This document shows, piece after piece, positions 28,536-45,150 of a stretch of 64,000 nt of DNA. This DNA is from Lepus europaeus (taxonomy: Eukaryota; Chordata; Mammalia; Lagomorpha; Leporidae): positions 145,507,701-145,571,700 of the forward strand of contig NC_084827.1 in NCBI RefSeq assembly GCF_033115175.1. The letters are read 5' to 3'. Made by a program: the position numbers and the translations under genes. Position 1 is the stretch's first letter. Every line of letters starts with the position of its first letter. The notes beneath the pieces are model-generated. The model saw only the letters and a list, made by a program, of their open reading frames with translations. It searched no databases and had not been told where the DNA came from.

Positions 28536-28625
28536 CTATTTACCAGTATCCAAATCTTGAAAAAAAAAAAAAAAAAAACACGCGTACACGCATGTCCCAA
28601 AAACAGTGTATGAAAACAACTCATG

Positions 28626-28957
28626 GGGCCGGTGTTGTGGCGCAGCGGGTTAAAGCCGTGGCCTGCAGTGCCAGCATCCCATATGGGTGCTGGTTTGAGT
28701 CCTGGCTGCTCCACTTCAATCCAGCTCTCTGCTATGGCCTGGGAAAGCAGCATAAGAAGGCCCAAGTCCTTGGGCCCCTGCACCCACGTGGGAGACCTGG
28801 AAGAAGCTCCTGGTTCCTGGCTTCAGCTCGGCAAAGCTCCAGCCATTGCGGCCAGTTGGGGAGTGAACCAGCGAATGGAAGACCTCTCTCTCTCTGCCTC
28901 TCTTCTCTCTCTGTGTAACTCTGACTTTCAAGTAAATAAATAAATCATTAAAAAAAA
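28626..28957 (+). mobile_element. CSINE in ALS2 intron 23
   Basis: Intact middle-age copy: GGGGCCGGTGTTGTGGCGCA, GTTTGAGTCCTGGCTGCTCC, tail AAGTAAATAAATAAATCATT. An A19 run at about 28560-28578 lies just before it. Confidence 0.92.
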
Positions 28958-28959
28958 TT

Positions 28960-29360
28960 CATGAGTAAAAGAAAAATCACTGGAAAAATCATAAAATATT
29001 GTGAGACAGATGAAAAAAACATGCATTGGATCAACATGTATAGGGTGATGCTAACGCAGTACTCAGAGGGAAATATAAAGCTCTTAACACCTACCTGGGG
29101 AAACAGAAATATTTCACATTGGTAATTAATATTCTCCTTATGAAGTTAGGAAAAGGAGAACAAATGAAATCCAAACCAAGGAGGAGGAAGGATAATATGC
29201 TTAAAGCAGAAGTCAGTAAGACAGAAAACAAAAACATAGAGGAAAAAAAATCAATGAGCCCAAAAGTTGTTTCTTTGAAAAGATATACCAAGTGGACAAA
29301 CTTTCAACTAGACAGATCAAAAAAAATTTTAAAGAGAAGATATGCATTCACAAAATAATG
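28960..29360 (+). mobile_element. Ancient LINE-1 ORF2 fragment (part 1)
   Basis: Order of AACGCAGTACTCAGAGGGAA, GAACAAATGAAATCC, AAAAAATCAATGAGCCCAAA, GTTGTTTCTTTGAAAAG and ACAAACTTTCAACTAGACAG matches L1 ORF2 text. It is shot through with stops and non-functional. Confidence 0.7.
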
Positions 29361-29394
29361 AGTGAACTTGGATACCGCTGTTAGAAAGGTTAGA

Positions 29395-29622
29395 AGGTGC
29401 TATGACTTGAATGCGTGTCCCCTTCCAAGTCCCTGCTGACTTAATCCCTACTGTGGTGGGAGTAAGAAGTGGGACCTTTGGGGGAAGCGATTCAGTCACA
29501 AATGATCAAGACACGTGGATACTGGTGCCTCGATCTTGGACTTCAAAGCTTCCAGAACTGTGTGGAAATAAATTTCCCAGCTGTGGTATTTTCTTATGGT
29601 AGCAATAACAGACTAGGAGAGA
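29395..29622 (+). mobile_element. MaLR-type LTR inserted in the LINE-1
   Basis: GCTATGACTTGAATGCGTGT, ACCTTTGGGGGAAGCGATTC, CTCGATCTTGGACTTC, CCAGAACTGTG and AAATAAATTTC mark a short, internally deleted MLT1-like LTR that splits the L1. Confidence 0.7.
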
Positions 29623-29624
29623 AT

Positions 29625-30180
29625 GAATACTAAGAAAACAATTTTATCCCAACAAATTATGTGATTTAAATAACAGAAGAATTCTTAGGAAGACACAGAT
29701 TACCAAAACGGATTCCAGAAGACACAGAAAATCTGAATAAATAAGAAACTGAAGAAGAAATTTCAAATCTTCTCACAAAGTAATGCTCAGGGCTTGGTGA
29801 ATTCCCTCAAACATTCAAATAAAAACGTTACTGAGGCTTCATGAAGTCTTTCAGAAAACAGAGGAGCAAGGCCCCCCTGAAGTAAAAGGGCTGGGCGCCA
29901 GCGGCCATGAGGTGAGGCCACATGGATGACTGTTCACAGGAAAGGTTCCTAAAAGGCGAATCTGGGGACAGTGGAGTCCACTAGTGCGTGCTCGGCCTGA
30001 AGGTGCAAACAGCCGTGACCGTGAGTGGGCAGGAGAGAGCTTTTCAGGTGGTTAATTGTGGTCTAAAACTGGAGGGTGGTGATGGATGTAAAAAAACCTA
30101 CACATCTACTAAACATCACTGAAATGTACACTTTCAAATGGTGAATTTTATGGTATCTAAGTAAACGTTTAGAGCCAAGA
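29625..30180 (+). mobile_element. Ancient LINE-1 fragment (part 2, ORF2 to 3' end)
   Basis: AGACACAGATTACCAAAACG, GAATAAATAAGAAACTGAAG and GGTGAATTCCCTCAAACATTC are ORF2-like; the end TCAAATGGTGAATTTTATGG is a LINE-1 3' signature. Confidence 0.65.
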
Positions 30181-30217
30181 AACATTAGCAAAGAAATGCA
30201 ATAGAGAGAGAAAGAAG

Positions 30218-30798
<581 letters not shown>

Positions 30799-30879
30799 TT
30801 AATAAAATATGATTTTCAGAATTAAGGATATAGGAACTTTTAAAAGGCCGAAGTAACTACATGCAGATACCGCACTCAC

Positions 30880-30991
30880 CGACATTTTATTAAGGTGGAA
30901 GTTGCCTTCATAGTATAGTCCAAACTGGGTGACGACCACGCCATTCCCTTGACAGGCGTCATCTTGCCACATTCCCATATACTTTTCCCCC
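30880..30991 (-). CDS. ALS2: ALS2 exon 22 (residues 1171-1208, two MORN repeats)
   Basis: 112 nt with MORN cores [14 protein letters not shown] and [11 protein letters not shown]. The last codon is TCG (Ser), where human has Met. Acceptor ATGCAG, inside a run of six G that fixes the frame; donor GTGAGT. Confidence 0.97.
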
Positions 30992-31348
30992 CTGCATAGA
31001 ATCAAAAGAAAAACTTGGGATAACAAGCAGTAAGAGGGGTACAGAACAAGCACCACATGGGAGCAGCATCAGCCCTGGGCTGGAACCGGTTCCATCTTTC
31101 TAGCTAAAGAGGTTCCTTCTGTCTCTTCAAACACAGGACACTGTGACAGCAAGAGTAACAAGCTCCCTGGAATTAAAACTGTGCTACCTGATGCAGATCT
31201 GTAAATGCGGTACGTATTTCCTTAATAACTTTAAAACACATAGCTTTTTGAAATGCCAAGAATTCAACTCAAAATAATTTCACTAGGAATCTAACAGGCA
31301 GAATCAAATCTATGTACAAGTCTTTATTACCCAAGAAGTTGCCTAAAC
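30992..31348. other. ALS2 intron 21, unique
   Basis: No recognised element. Confidence 0.4.
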
Positions 31349-31595
31349 TATGGGTGGGCATTTGGCACAGAGGTTAAGATGCTGCTTGGGCACCCACCCG
31401 CATCCCACATCAGCTCCAGCTCTAGTCTCATTACTGTTTCCTGCTAAGGCAACCCTGGAAGGCAGCAGGTGATGGTTCAAGCTGGGTCCCTGCCACCCGT
31501 GTTGGGAGACCCGGATGGAGTTCCTACCTCTGGGCATTTGGGGAGCAAACTAGTGGATGGGAGCACTGTCTTCTCTGGCTTTCAATATTAAAAAT
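31349..31595 (+). mobile_element. Old CSINE-like SINE
   Basis: GGTGGGCATTTGGCACAGAG, GTTAAGATGCTGCTTGGGCA, CCCGGATGGAGTTCCTACCT and TTTGGGGAGCAAACTAGTGG; the tail is ATTAAAAATATATTAAAAA. Confidence 0.78.
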
Positions 31596-33025
<1,430 letters not shown>

Positions 33026-33029
33026 ATAC

Positions 33030-33300
33030 CAGGGGGAGCTGTTCAGCCTGGTGGTGAAGACACCTCTAGGAAACCCGTATCCCAGTTCCAATTCCCATTC
33101 CAGCCTCCTGTGAAAATACACGCTGGGAGACAGAAACTGATGGCTCATGTACTTGGGACCCTGACACCCACATGGGAGACCCAGTTAAGTTCTGGTCTCC
33201 TGGCTTTGGCCTGGTTGTTGCAGGCATTTGGGGAGTGAACCAGCAGACGGAAGATCTCTGTCTCCGTCTGCCTTTTCAAATAAATGAAAGCTTAGAAATA
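33030..33300 (+). mobile_element. Old CSINE-like SINE
   Basis: GGTGGTGAAGACACCTCTAG, CACATGGGAGACCCAGTTAA, GGGGAGTGAACCAGCAGACG and a TTTTCAAATAAATGAAAGC tail. Ends about 60 bp from exon 20. Confidence 0.75.
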
Positions 33301-33360
33301 TTTTTAAATGATGTTAAAAAACAAAAAAGGACCAGTCCAACACACTTTCCAATGTTATTA

Positions 33361-34216
<856 letters not shown>

Positions 34217-34232
34217 TGAGAAATGGATTTTA

Positions 34233-34615
34233 TTTATTTATTTATCTACCTATCTATATTTATTTTTAAATATCTATTTATTTATTTGAAAGGCAAAGTG
34301 AGAGAGAGGGAGAGAGACAGAGACACACACACATGGACAGAGGGAGGGAGAGGGAGAGGGAGAGACAGAGACAGAGATCTTCCATCCACTGGTCCACTCC
34401 CCAAATGGCTGCAATGGTCAGGTCTGGGCCAGACCAAAGCCAGGAGCCAGGGGCTTCTTCCCGGTCTCCCATGTGGGTGCAGGGGCCCAAGCACTTGGGC
34501 CATCCTCCACTGCTTTTCCAGGTGCATTACCAGAGAGCTGAATATAATCAGTGCCCATGTGGGATGCTGGCACTGCAGGTCATGGCTTTAACCCACTGCA
34601 CCACAGTGCCAGCCC
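34233..34615 (-). mobile_element. CSINE, minus strand, with target-site duplication
   Basis: Expanded tail (TTTATTTA, CTATCTAT units) then GGCAAAGTGAGAGAGAGGGA and ACTGCACCACAGTGCCAGCC. TGAGAAATGGATTTTA occurs at 34217-34232 and 34616-34631. Confidence 0.92.
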
Positions 34616-34644
34616 TGAGAAATGGATTTTAGAAAGCAGTCCTG

Positions 34645-34978
34645 GGGTTGGCACTGCGGTGTAATGGGTAAAGCTGCTGCCTGCAATGTTGGCATCCCAT
34701 ATGAGCTCCGCTGTGAGTCCTGGCTGCTTGCTAAAGTACCTGGGAAAGCAGTGAAAGGTGGCCAGAGTGCTTAAGCCCCTGCCACACACGTGAGAATCCG
34801 GATGGAGTTCCTAGCCCCTGGCTTCAGCCTGGCCCAGCCCTGGCCATTGCAGCCAATTGAGGAGTAAACCAGCTGATGGAAAATTGATTGATATATCTGT
34901 CTCCCTCACACATCCTCCCCCGATAACTCTGCCTTTCAAATGAATAAATAAATCCTTTAAGATAAATAAATAAATAAA
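34645..34978 (+). mobile_element. CSINE, plus strand
   Basis: GGGGTTGGCACTGCGGTGTA, GGCATCCCATATGAGCTCCG and AAATGAATAAATAAATCCTT. With the preceding copy it forms an inverted SINE pair separated by about 30 bp. Confidence 0.88.
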
Positions 34979-35266
34979 AGGGAGTCCCACTTGAACAAAC
35001 GGAGGGCGACGTGACTTTGGTATCACACTGCTATCGGGGTGAATGGCTCACTCGGGGTGAATCAGAGGCTTTGCCCCACACACCCAGTCTCTCAGGCCCA
35101 CACATCTGCCTTACAAGCCCTAATGCACTGGATGGATGCATTTCTAAAAAAATAAATAAATAAAAAACCAAAGTCTACTGCTTGTTTGACAAGCAACTCT
35201 GAATGTGAAATACTGTGATCGGTGACCACACCTGAATGCCCCCTCACGTCTGACCCAGTTTTCTCA

Positions 35267-35440
<174 letters not shown>

Positions 35441-35443
35441 TCA

Positions 35444-35689
<246 letters not shown>

Positions 35690-35858
35690 TCATCACACAC
35701 GGCTTTCGATCTGAGCTTTCCTCGGTGTGAATCGTTCTTCCGTCCCTTCCTGCTATTCTCGTTAAGCATGACTTACTGCTGACTGGCAGCCACTGTGAAT
35801 GTTTAAAACTAATGATTTTTTTAAAAATCTAGAGTTTTGAATTAATGAAAATTTATCA

Positions 35859-37575
<1,717 letters not shown>

Positions 37576-38071
37576 CTAGAGGCCGATAATTGAGGGAGAG
37601 GAAAAAAGAACATAAAACGACTGTCTGGCATCTGTAGGCTCAGTGCAACTTAGATACATGGAATTAAGTTGAGGGAGAAGACTCAGCCCAGGACAAAAGT
37701 GGTACACTAAAGGGAGCCAGGAAAAAGGGAAGATTGGTTTCGGAAAATTCTGCTAGTTACAGGTAGCTAGCTGTGCAGCAGGGGAGGGACACAGGGAGAG
37801 AGAAACAGCACTGCAGGGCTCTCAGGATGGGCAGCCCTCACATGTTTTGCTCTCAGGATCCCTTTATTTTACATGTGTGGGTTGTATCTACTGATATTTA
37901 CCATATTAGAAAATAGGAAAAACTTTATAACCTTTATTAATCATTTCAAAAAAATAAGTGAAAACCATATTTTCCAAAACAAAATAGCTTTCAGTGAAAA
38001 AAAAAAAAAAAAGTAGCACTAGTCCACATTTTTTTCAAACCTCATTATTATCTGGCTTAAAAGATAACAGC
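37576..38071. other. ALS2 intron 13, left part
   Basis: Unique apart from a short A17 run near 37998-38013. Confidence 0.4.
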
Positions 38072-38390
38072 AAGAGTGGGCATTTGGCATAGTGGTTAGG
38101 TGTGCTTGAGAGGCCCACATTCCACATTGGGGTGCCACCCACATTCCACATTGGGGTGCCTGGGTTTGAGTCCCAGCTCCTCTGTTTCCAAGCCAGCTTC
38201 CTGCCAGTGTACACCCAGGGAGGCAGCAGATGGTGGCTTAAGTATGTGTATCCCTGCCAACCACGTGAGAGAACTGGTTTGAGTTCTGGGCTCCCGGCTT
38301 CTGACTGTCCCAGACCTGGCTGCTGTGGGCATTTAAGAGTGAACCAATAGATAAACAATCTCTGTCTCTCTGCTTTTAAAGAAAAAAAAA
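38072..38390 (+). mobile_element. Old CSINE-like SINE with internal 24-bp duplication
   Basis: GAGTGGGCATTTGGCATAGT, CCTGGGTTTGAGTCCCAGCT and GCATTTAAGAGTGAACCAAT. CCCACATTCC...GGGGTGCC is duplicated head-to-tail at 38114-38137 and 38138-38161, differing only in the last base. Confidence 0.82.
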
Positions 38391-38484
38391 AATGGCATCA
38401 AATCTGCTTCTGCATTTCATCAGTTATGAAATGTAATTTGGTTGAGAGAAATGAAGAAAACTCACTTTCTAAAGGTAAACAAGG

Positions 38485-38608
38485 GTGTCCAAAAAGTTTC
38501 ATGGAAAATATGTATTATGAAAAAACTATGCACTGATTTCTAAATTTTTCACACCAAAATAAACTTATTTAATATCATTTCCCCACAAACTTTCTGGAGT
38601 ATCCTCTT
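38485..38608. mobile_element. Mariner-like palindromic MITE
   Basis: GTCCAAAAAGTTTCATGGAA at the left, TATTATGAAAAAACTATGCA and ACACCAAAATAAACTTATTT inside, CACAAACTTTCTGGAGTATC at the right; inverted ends as in the 11250 copy. Confidence 0.6.
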
Positions 38609-38842
38609 GTTAAACAGAAGTTTCTCAAGGGGTAGCTACAATGAGAAATCTGAAACCACAGCACCGGACTTTTTATATTCTGTTCTACTAAAATCCATTG
38701 GTTTATTTCGTACGTTAAACAGATCTTTTACCATACATGATTTTGTATCAATGCAGACTCAAAATCTGGAAGACATTGGTTGATAGAGTTATTTGGATCT
38801 TCTAAATGTTGGTAATTTTTTAATATACCAAAAATCACATTA

Positions 38843-39157
38843 GGGGCAGGCACCTGACCTACGGGTTATGATGCCCACACTCCATTTTGAAGCACCTGGG
38901 ATCGATACCCACACCCAGCTCCTGACTCCAGCTTCTCGCTAATGCAAATCTTGGGAGGCAGTGATGATGGCTCAAGTGATTGGGTTCCTTCACTCAAGTG
39001 GGAGACCTGGGATTGAGTTCCTGGCATCCAGCTTTGGCCATGGCTTAGCCAGAGCCATTGCAGGCATTTAGGGAAGTGAACCAGGGGTGGGAGATCTTTC
39101 CCTCTGTCTGTAATCTGCCTCTCAAATAAATACTCATTTAAAAAAAAAAAAAAAAAA
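38843..39157 (+). mobile_element. Old CSINE-like SINE
   Basis: GGGGCAGGCACCTGACCTAC, AATGCAAATCTTGGGAGGCA, GTGGGAGACCTGGGATTGAG, tail of about 18 A. Confidence 0.78.
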
Positions 39158-39304
39158 GCAATGTTAGTATTACTAGCTATCTCATCAGAGTCCTAAGAAT
39201 TGCAAAACTGTCAGGCTCACAGTGCTAGACACAGGTTTTAATGCTAATTTCTGCTTAAAAGTACAGATTCTGTTCTTGGTAACAAACTTTATCAGTTGTT
39301 CTCT

Positions 39305-39727
39305 GCTATGGTTTGAGAATTACTTAGGATTTCTGATGTCCCTCAAAGGCCCATGTCTTACAGATGTAGTCCTTAAAATCCTATGTTAATGGTATGAGGA
39401 AGAGGGTGGAAATGATACACTTATGGTACCTGAAAGTGGGGCCTTGGAGAAGTGCCTGGATTAGATGGGGCCATTCGGGTGAAGCCCCCACCTGGTGGCT
39501 TTATAAGAGACTACAAAGGCATGGACTGACACTCCCTCTTGCTACAGGATGCCCAGGGCTGCCTCGGGACTCTGCCAACAAGAACGCTTCACCAGATGCT
39601 GAACCAAGGACGCCTGCCCAATCTCGGACTGTGAATCTCCAAAACCATCACCCCAAACAAGGTCCCTTTTCTTTATAAGTAGCTTATCTCAGATATTTCA
39701 TTGTGGCAACAAAAAACTGACTAACAG
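39305..39727 (+). mobile_element. MaLR-type LTR, near full length
   Basis: CTGCTATGGTTTGAGAATTA, TGGTACCTGAAAGTGGGGCC, GTGAAGCCCCCACCTGGTGG, AGATGCTGAACC, CTCGGACTGTGAATCTCC and TGGCAACAAAAAACTGACTA match the MLT1/MST layout from start to end, about 420 bp. Confidence 0.65.
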
Positions 39728-40544
39728 GCTCTACTTCAAATGACATCTTTATGTACTCGTTTCTGAGAAATTATCTGCTAATTACCAAATCTGAATAACC
39801 CACAGTTTATCTGTCCATTTCCCTTTCAAGTTAACAAAAAAGAACAGTTCCCAGCTCAGATCCTCAGTCATCCTCTTTCATGAGAAACCACCACACTTCA
39901 GTACGTGGCAGAAGTGCTTTATGCATGTTTGCCACGTCATCATACAGGATGTTAAGTCTATTCAGGGGTTGAGGGCAAATAAATAGGATTCATTTTTACT
40001 GCTTCACTGTGAACATTCTTAAGAAAAATGCATCTTTTGCTTGTTTGTTCTTAACACAAGCTTGTGTTGGTGAAGAATACAATGGCCAAAAGCTACTGGT
40101 AGAGTTTGAGGCCACAGCCTAGATTCCTGCAAGGGAACTAGCAGTTCTACCCCTTTTACTTTTGCAGATGACAACTTGGTGGGAAAGGCAATGTGTTAGC
40201 ATCACCAGGAAAATAGTGTTGATCCTCTGCACTCTGAAAAGATCTTTGGAACTTGAGAACTGCAGCACAGGGGTGAGAGCCACTGCACTAAATGGGGAGG
40301 GAGCAGGAAGTCAGATGAAGGGGCAGCCCCTCCCATTCATGAGCAATCCCATTCCTCAATGCTTAGGAGTCCCTGGTATTCATTTAAGAAACAATGAGCA
40401 GCTAAATGATGAAAAGCACAACCTTTTGTCTTTTGGGAGCTTACATGACTAGGCAGAGGAGACAGGAGAACATACAACACATCAGAATAACACACTGGTT
40501 CTGTTAATAGGTTATACATTAGAACACAGTCAAGCAGATAAGGG
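39728..40544. other. ALS2 intron 12/13 region, unique
   Basis: Within intron 13. No exon or named repeat seen. Confidence 0.4.
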
Positions 40545-40760
40545 AACAGATTCTGGAGCCAGCGAGCCTGAACGTGAATTCTAGCTCTGTCAGTTCTCAC
40601 GTGTGCTTCAACTCTCCCCCCACTCTGTAAAAAGGGGATAATAATACCACCAATTTCATGGGTTAAGGTGGGGATTAAATGAATACCTAGGACACGCTTA
40701 AAACAGTCACTAGCATGTGGAATGCCTTCATAAATATTCAGTATTATTTTTTCATAGGTA
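40545..40760 (+). repeat. MIR
   Basis: Good MIR order: AGATTCTGGAGCCAGCGAGC, GTGAATTCTAGCTCTGTCAG, AAAAAGGGGATAATAATACC, GGATTAAATGAATACCTAGG and CACTAGCATGTGGAATGCC. Confidence 0.8.
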
Positions 40761-42234
40761 GAAGCTTAAACACATGTGTGTATATGTATGTATATGTCTA
40801 GGCTGTGCCTTAGACTTAGTACTTTACAATTTACAGTGATGGAGCGTAAGCTATGTGTGTTTTAAAAAAACTCCCACAGATGATTTTGATGCCCTGTGAC
40901 AAGGATAAGGACCACTTGTAAAACAGAGCGAGTAATGGAGAAATATAGTGTTAGCGAAGCACACAGGAAGAGGACATCATTCTTAAGCGACGGGAAGGAG
41001 AGGCAGAAGTAGTACAGTTGGAGATGGCTTCATTTTCTTGAGAAAATGCCTTCCAACCCAGGCCTTGAGGCTTTCTCCAATGAGATGGGGGTGGGTGCTT
41101 CAGGAAGAACTATAAAGCAACATCCAGGGGATCTGAACTAAGGCTTGGACTCAGGACAAAGGATAAGGCCAAAAACAAAAGAAGGCATCACATTACGTAC
41201 AGCTTTGAACATCAAATTCGAGAGTCTCGATTCACCCACAGAACCGGGCCCTTCAGACTGGAAACAAGTCTAAGCTGATCCAGTAGAGAAGACTTTTTCA
41301 TATCATATCATATCATATCATATCATAATCAAAGCCGTACTGAGGTAAAATCTGTATTCCATTGGGTTATTTGGTGGCTCAAACCTGCACAGCTAACACT
41401 AAATTGTTAGGAGTTAAAACGGAAACCACACAAATTAAAAGCCCCCAAGACCAAGGTAGGATCAAATAGAAACAGTTCATGTCGGTTTCCAGGTCTCTCT
41501 GGGGACTGAGACCTGCCTGGGTCAGGAGAGGGACCTCAAGATTAAGAAGATTCTAAACCTGAAAGAGCCCTTGGAGTTGTGGTTTCTCCAGAGCCTTTCG
41601 GAGTGGAGACAAAAGAAACCACACATTGCACTGCAATTCAAAGGGGAGGCCTCCTGACCAGCCTCCTCACACAGCCACGTGGGAAAGTGGCACTAATTAG
41701 GCTGGGCTCTATTAAACTTGTTTTGCACAGAAAATGAGCTGGCCAGCACTGGACAAAGTTCTGTACAACTGGCTTCTCACAGCATTTCTAAGGTGACCCG
41801 AACATCCGGCATGAGCCTATCGCACACCCAGGGAGGTGCTCATTCTACTGCCGCACAGACCCCTGCCTGCACAGAGAGCCTGGCCAATAAGGAGCGCTGT
41901 GTAACCCATTCCATTCTGCAATTAATACATTTTGGCAACAATTGAATGAGTAGCACTAGTAATAGGGTTTTAACTTTAGACACAGTTCAGTAAATTAAGA
42001 ACACTTCATCTTGATAAGATCCCCAAAGGAAACTGAATCCATAATAATATTAAAAAAAAAAAACCACTAGCTATACCTACAGTCATTCTTTCCTCTTTCA
42101 TTTCCCTGCACAAAAAGGATACTGAATTAAACACATGTAAATATTAAATTAGGTAGTTCCAGACATTAAGGGGGCATAAAACAAATAAACTTGACTTCAG
42201 AAGTGTCCCAAGAGGGGTATATACAGGAGCTTAC
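40761..42234. other. ALS2 intron 13, unique, with pentanucleotide repeat
   Basis: A (ATATC)n run at 41299-41327 is the only clear structure. The part 41340-41900 is moderately GC-balanced and unassigned. Confidence 0.45.
41299..41327. repeat. (ATATC)n microsatellite
   Basis: About five perfect TATCA units. Confidence 0.95.
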
Positions 42235-42397
42235 CACTTCAAAACAAGTAGCAAGCTTTAGCAAGACTTTTGCATAATTATGAAGTCGTCTGATTGGCAA
42301 GAAAAACAGTGTGTTCAGTATTTCCATCAACTGAGTGTTTTCCTCATTTGCTTCGGATAAATCTTGTAACAGTTCTTGGTTTTTATTTAGGAAATCA
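42235..42397 (-). CDS. ALS2: ALS2 exon 13 (residues 806-860, end of DH domain)
   Basis: 163 nt, TCTAG acceptor and GTAAGC donor. It encodes [20 protein letters not shown] and then [20 protein letters not shown]. The LPIRRLxxY segment is the conserved last helix of DH domains. Confidence 0.98.
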
Positions 42398-42599
42398 CTA
42401 GAGGTAAAGAAAAAAAATAATTTGGTTAGTCATTTTGGTGTTGATAATACACAAGGTAACTGAATAGAATATTTTACCAGGCAGGACATGTTCCAGAAAA
42501 TATTTATTTAGATGCAAGCCCCAGAGGCTTAAAGATTGAAAATGCTTTGTAAAATCCTACAGGTGCTTTCAAAAATACTGTGTGCAGTAAGCAAATGCC

Positions 42600-43560
42600 T
42601 CTTGTTGGTTAATGAGTTTATAATTTTAAATGTGGCAACTTAAAGTTTTGTCATCCACAGTTTTATATCAAAATTGCTGCTCATAAAACTAAAGCATTGT
42701 TGGTTCTGTTTAGCTGTCCTCCTATAGGTTCTGATGGAATTTTTCCAGCCACATGTATTGTATTCAGTACTTTGGGATGACTCTAAACAGATGAAGCCAA
42801 TAATATATTAAAGGTACCAACTGTAAAGTATGGTTAGCTGAGGTTACTAAAACAAAGTAAATCAATTGGTAATTTACAAACAGGAGTTAGATTCTCTTTA
42901 AAAAAGCTATTAAAACTGCTATATTGGTCTATTATGTTATATGTGTATACATATTGTATGTCTACATGGAAAAATTTATTAAGAGTTTTATTTTTAATTG
43001 GCTTATAGATAAAAGATTGTCCATAAATTTAAACAGCTAAAATTATTCAAAGATATATTTTAATTCATGTGACCTAAATCTCTGTATCATATGTTTTAAA
43101 CTTGTTGGTAAAAAGAAACTAAAAACATTTTATATGTTTGTGCTTAAATTTGCTGGTTAAACAAACTACATCATGTTAGATATTTAAGAGATGTTTCCAA
43201 ATATGTATTTTTAATATTTATGGAAGGCATTGGACCTTCTGGTAAATGTTTTCTTAAGTTGTTATCTAATGGGTAAAACTGCTTTCTAAGTTTTCATGTG
43301 ATATTGCTATTGTCAGTAAGCGATCTGGGACTTGCTCCCTCATTTCTCTATTCTGAGCCCAACTTGTTCTTTCTCTATTCTCTTCGAGGTGTTCCCCAAT
43401 AAACCCTTTCCCTTACTCCGGTGTCCAGTGTGGTTTGTGACGGCTAGCATTAAGATATAACATGCCAGTGCCACTCAGCCACGCATCCCATGGAAATGTG
43501 CCTGTCTGTCCCCATGCCCGCACATGAGCCAGTGCGTTGTGAAACGTGAAAAAAAAGTCA
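42600..43560. mobile_element. Possible LTR-type element, unclassified
   Basis: AT-rich stretch ending in TTCCCCAATAAACCCTTTCC and CTCCGGTGTCCAGTGTGG, which looks like the poly(A) signal and R/U5 region of an LTR. No inverted TG...CA ends or coding remains were fixed. Low confidence; it may be unique intron. Confidence 0.3.
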
Positions 43561-44714
43561 ATAAAACTTGAAAAACATAGGAAAAAAAATTTATTTAGAT
43601 GCTATGAAAGTAATAAGACTTATGTATTAATTATTTACAGTGAAATACACAAGACATAATTTTTAAAAATTTCCCTATCCATAGAACAGGGAATTTTGAG
43701 TATAAAGAATAGTAAATGGTAGCAACAGTAACTGTAACTAAAATGGTTAATCACATGCCTGTGCCTTATGTTCTAGGAAATGAATCATGCGTCCCAGTTT
43801 CAAAGAACAATGAGAGGCCAGCTGACATTTTACCTGTTAATTTCAAGGCCAGAAATCACAGTAATAAATGATAAAATTAATGTGCTAATCCACTGTGCTA
43901 AACAGAAATACTAGAGGAAAAACAAAGCTCTTGTTCCAACAGCATTGGCATGGATATTAAAATACTTCTAATTTCTTCTTTTTCCTGCCAATTTTGATGC
44001 ATAATATGAGTTTACAACAGAAGAAAAATAAAAAGCTGTAGGAACCAGTACTATAATTAACAGGAAACAGTCAAACAAATTATATGAAGATTTCAATGCT
44101 GAAATGCATTTCAAACTGAAGTCAAAATTTAGTTTTTAAAGTCAGGATTTTTTTATAGATACATTTTTAAATTTCATTTGCAAATTTTAATGCTGATCAG
44201 TTATCCACTAAGAATACATTCACCAGCACAAAATACTTAGATTGTTTATAAAACAATCAGAGTTGGTGGGGCAGACTCATCATCTGTCACTTAATGAGCA
44301 ACAATTAACATGGCCCGGATCTCTGTTGGTGTTTGGCTTCTGCCAATGTTCCTGCTTCCTCTTCATGTTCTGGGGCAGGGATCAGCTGAGGACACTGCTT
44401 TGGCCTACTGCTGAGAAGGAGGTAGGACGTGATGAACGCATCCTCCCTCGGACCAGACTTCTGGATGCCCACCGCCAGTCCCCACCAGAGCAGAAACAGC
44501 CAAACTTTTGGGCTCCCATTTCTTTCCAGGACTCACTCCTGCTCGTGCCTAGAGACTTACGTCCTCTAAAAGAATTCTGGTATGTTCTCAGGACATCTCC
44601 CCAGAGACCCTGCTCAGCCTATCTTCCTCTGGGAGTCTTTCATGCTCTTTCTTTACATGGCTAATTTATATTGTTACTCATATTTTTAAAATGAAAACAA
44701 ACACATTAAAGGGA
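43561..44714. other. ALS2 intron 12, unassigned
   Basis: AT-rich to 44230, then a GC-richer block (44240-44665) with a 140-codon plus-strand open frame whose product I do not recognise. Confidence 0.4.
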
Positions 44715-45150
44715 GAAACAATGTAAGTATCCCTCAACAGATAAATGGGAAAATAAAACGTGGAATATTATTTAGTCACAAAATGCAATTCAACTTGATA
44801 TATGCTACACCATGAGTGGATCTCGAAGACATTATGCTTCAGAAATAAGCCAGACACAAGGACAAATGTGATTCCACTCCCATAAAGTACCCAGAACAGG
44901 CAAAGTCACAGAAACACAAAGTTGACTGGCAGTTACCAGGGCCTGGGGGAAAGCAGACAGATGCAGCATCATTTAATGGGTACAGAATTTTGGTTAAGGA
45001 CAGTGATAAAGTTTTGGGAGTGAATAGTGGTGATTACGCAACACTGTAAGTGTATCTGATACCACTGAACAGTGTGTTTATGAATGGTTAAAACAGTAAA
45101 TACTATGTCATGTATATTTAACCACAATTTAGAAATAAAAGGAAAAAAAA
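44715..45150 (+). mobile_element. Ancient LINE-1 3' fragment
   Basis: AGATAAATGGGAAAATAAAA, TGGAATATTATTTAGTCACA, GACATTATGCTTCAGAAATA, GCCAGACACAAGGACAAATG and GGCAGTTACCAGGGCCTGGG are in the L1M order. Confidence 0.75.
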
